DNA from: Capillidium heterosporum
Lineage: Eukaryota; Entomophthoromycota; Entomophthoromycetes; Entomophthorales; Capillidiaceae
Assembly: GCA_016630905.1 (NCBI GenBank)
Contig: WBMQ01000013.1
Coordinates: 930,001 to 994,000 of the forward strand
DNA length: 64,000 nucleotides
Direction of reading: 5' to 3'
How positions within the stretch are numbered: the first letter of the stretch is position 1; every line of letters begins with the position of its first letter. This document shows positions 63,017 to 64,000 of this stretch, in pieces. The notes beneath the pieces were generated by a model. It did not search any database. It was given only the letters and a program-made list of their open reading frames with translations, and was not told the DNA's origin. The translations under genes and the position numbers were made by a program.

Positions 63017-63989
63017 ATGGCAAACGTATTCAACAAGGCAATCAAGCGATTACTTCAAACCAAAAGCTCCAACTCTGTGAAGGATAAAGGTACATATTCA
63101 ACTATCCAACATAACAATATTCAATTTTAATCCAGTCTACGTGGCCATGTCGGGCGGTGTAGATAGTACTGTCAGCGCCTACCTATTGAAGAAACAGGTA
63201 CCTAAATTCAACTTCAAAACATCAACAAATTAAATAGGGTTACGATGTAGAAGGCATCTACATGAAAAATTGGGATAGCAAGGATGATATGAACCACCCC
63301 TGCAATTTTGAATATGAAAAGGTACAAAGTATAGCCAAAAGGCTGGATCTACCGATTCGACAAGTTCGTTTTTTAAAGCTGAACTTTAGTTAACAAAGAA
63401 CCTAGGTCAACTTTGTTAAAGAGTACTGGATGCAAGTTTTCGAGCTTACTCTGGAGCAGTATCGCCTAGGTCTGACGCCAAACCCCGACTTGCTATGTAA
63501 CGAGACAATAAAATTCGGGACGTTGATAGAAAGTTTGAAAAAATTGCCAGAGAACAAAAATAAAAACATCTACTTGGCAACTGGTAATTTTATTTGTAGA
63601 TAGTATCCATTTAAAATAAACTTTGTGTTGAATAGGCCATTACGCTAAATTAAAATATGATGCAAATAGCAATGTTAACAGGCTTTTCACGGGTATACTT
63701 TTTAAGATATTGCTTGTCTTAATACCATTGACGATTAGCTAGAGATACACGAAAGGACCAAACTTACTACCTAGCTTCAGTACCTCTGAAGAGCTTCAAT
63801 AATGTAAGTGGAATTAACTAAACACCATATAAAATTTCCGCCTATAGGTTATGTTCCCTCTAAGCGACTTGGAGAAAAGTGAGGTTAAGGAACTAGCCCG
63901 TTCTATTGGATTTACCGAAGTAGCTAAGCAGAAGGAGAGTATGGGTATCTGCTTTGTCGGTAAAGTAAAAAGGTTTTCCGATTTTTTAG
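63017..63989 (+). CDS. MTU1: Mitochondrial tRNA-specific 2-thiouridylase (MTU1/MnmA), 3' end cut by window edge
   Basis: MnmA enzymes use ATP and persulfide sulfur to make 2-thiouridine at wobble position 34 of tRNA Lys, Glu and Gln; the eukaryotic form acts in mitochondria. Seven exons fit without phase breaks: 63017-63089, 63136-63197, 63238-63363, 63406-63583, 63636-63692, 63739-63803, 63848-63989, followed by a GT donor at the window edge. Motifs are the PP-loop SGGVDS, IYMKNWDS, GLTPNPDLLCNETIKFG with the first catalytic Cys, ATGHYA, TRKDQTYYLASV and MGICFVGK with the second catalytic Cys. The basic N-terminus (FNKAIKRLLQTKSSNS) suits a mitochondrial presequence. The C-terminal beta domain lies beyond the window. 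Confidence 0.94.
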
Positions 63990-64000
63990 GTAAGCTGTTG

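Overview
This 64 kb window comes from a fungal nuclear genome. Fungal or fungal-style genes include a POM152 nucleoporin, an Nha1-type Na+/H+ antiporter, a GATA factor with a fungal GATA N-terminal motif, and a Faa-type long-chain acyl-CoA synthetase. Genes are intron-rich. Introns are very short (mostly 34-60 nt), start with GT, end with AG and carry a CTAAC/CTAAT-like branch site close to the 3' end. Exons are moderately GC-rich, while intergenic DNA is AT-rich. I cannot name the species or the class from the sequence alone.

Layout. 1-2.9 kb: eIF3a (minus, 3' end cut by the window edge). 4.2-4.9 kb: Cys-rich wall-type protein. 5.1-5.8 kb: solo LTR. 6.2-8.3 kb: tandem pair of DUF71 PP-loop ATPases (Dph6-like). 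8.3-10.1 kb: Na+/H+ antiporter. 10.1-13.0 kb: no gene, with a TpA-rich island that looks like repeat-induced point mutation (RIP). 13.0-13.8 kb: PRXL2-like thioredoxin-fold protein. 14.5-18.1 kb: VPS41. 18.5-20.8 kb: acyl-CoA synthetase. 23.6-27.7 kb: POM152. 27.7-33.6 kb: gene desert with decayed short repeats. 33.6-35.0 kb: GATA factor. 35.0-39.6 kb: gene-free, with the second solo LTR. 39.6-41.9 kb: Clf1/Crooked neck. 42.8-44.2 kb: ATE1. 44.5-44.7 kb: MOZART1. 46.3-47.1 kb: Cdc42. 48.3-51.3 kb: ARMC8/GID5. 52.0-53.8 kb: poly(A) polymerase. 54.5-56.7 kb: RFWD3-like RING/WD40 ligase. 57.5-59.8 kb: large secreted protein with ten six-cysteine repeats. 60.4-62.3 kb: taxilin. 63.0 kb to the end: mitochondrial tRNA 2-thiouridylase (MTU1/MnmA, 3' end cut).

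Most genes are unrelated housekeeping genes on alternating strands and no pathway cluster is visible. Loose functional pairs are ATE1 and GID5/ARMC8 (both protein-degradation signalling) and the two Cys-rich surface proteins, each of which has the same TATAAATA box upstream.

The most striking observation is a repeated reading-frame displacement. Cdc42, Clf1, VPS41, POM152, the GATA factor and (with an alternative explanation) the acyl-CoA synthetase each carry exactly one surplus base inside otherwise perfect gene models. The antiporter lacks one base. The best-localised surplus bases all lie at a CC-T site in the sense strand. Single-base assembly errors are the simplest explanation; recoding is the interesting alternative. 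Two more threads are transition-dominated decay of repeats (RIP-like) and the unrecognised ten-repeat cysteine domain.
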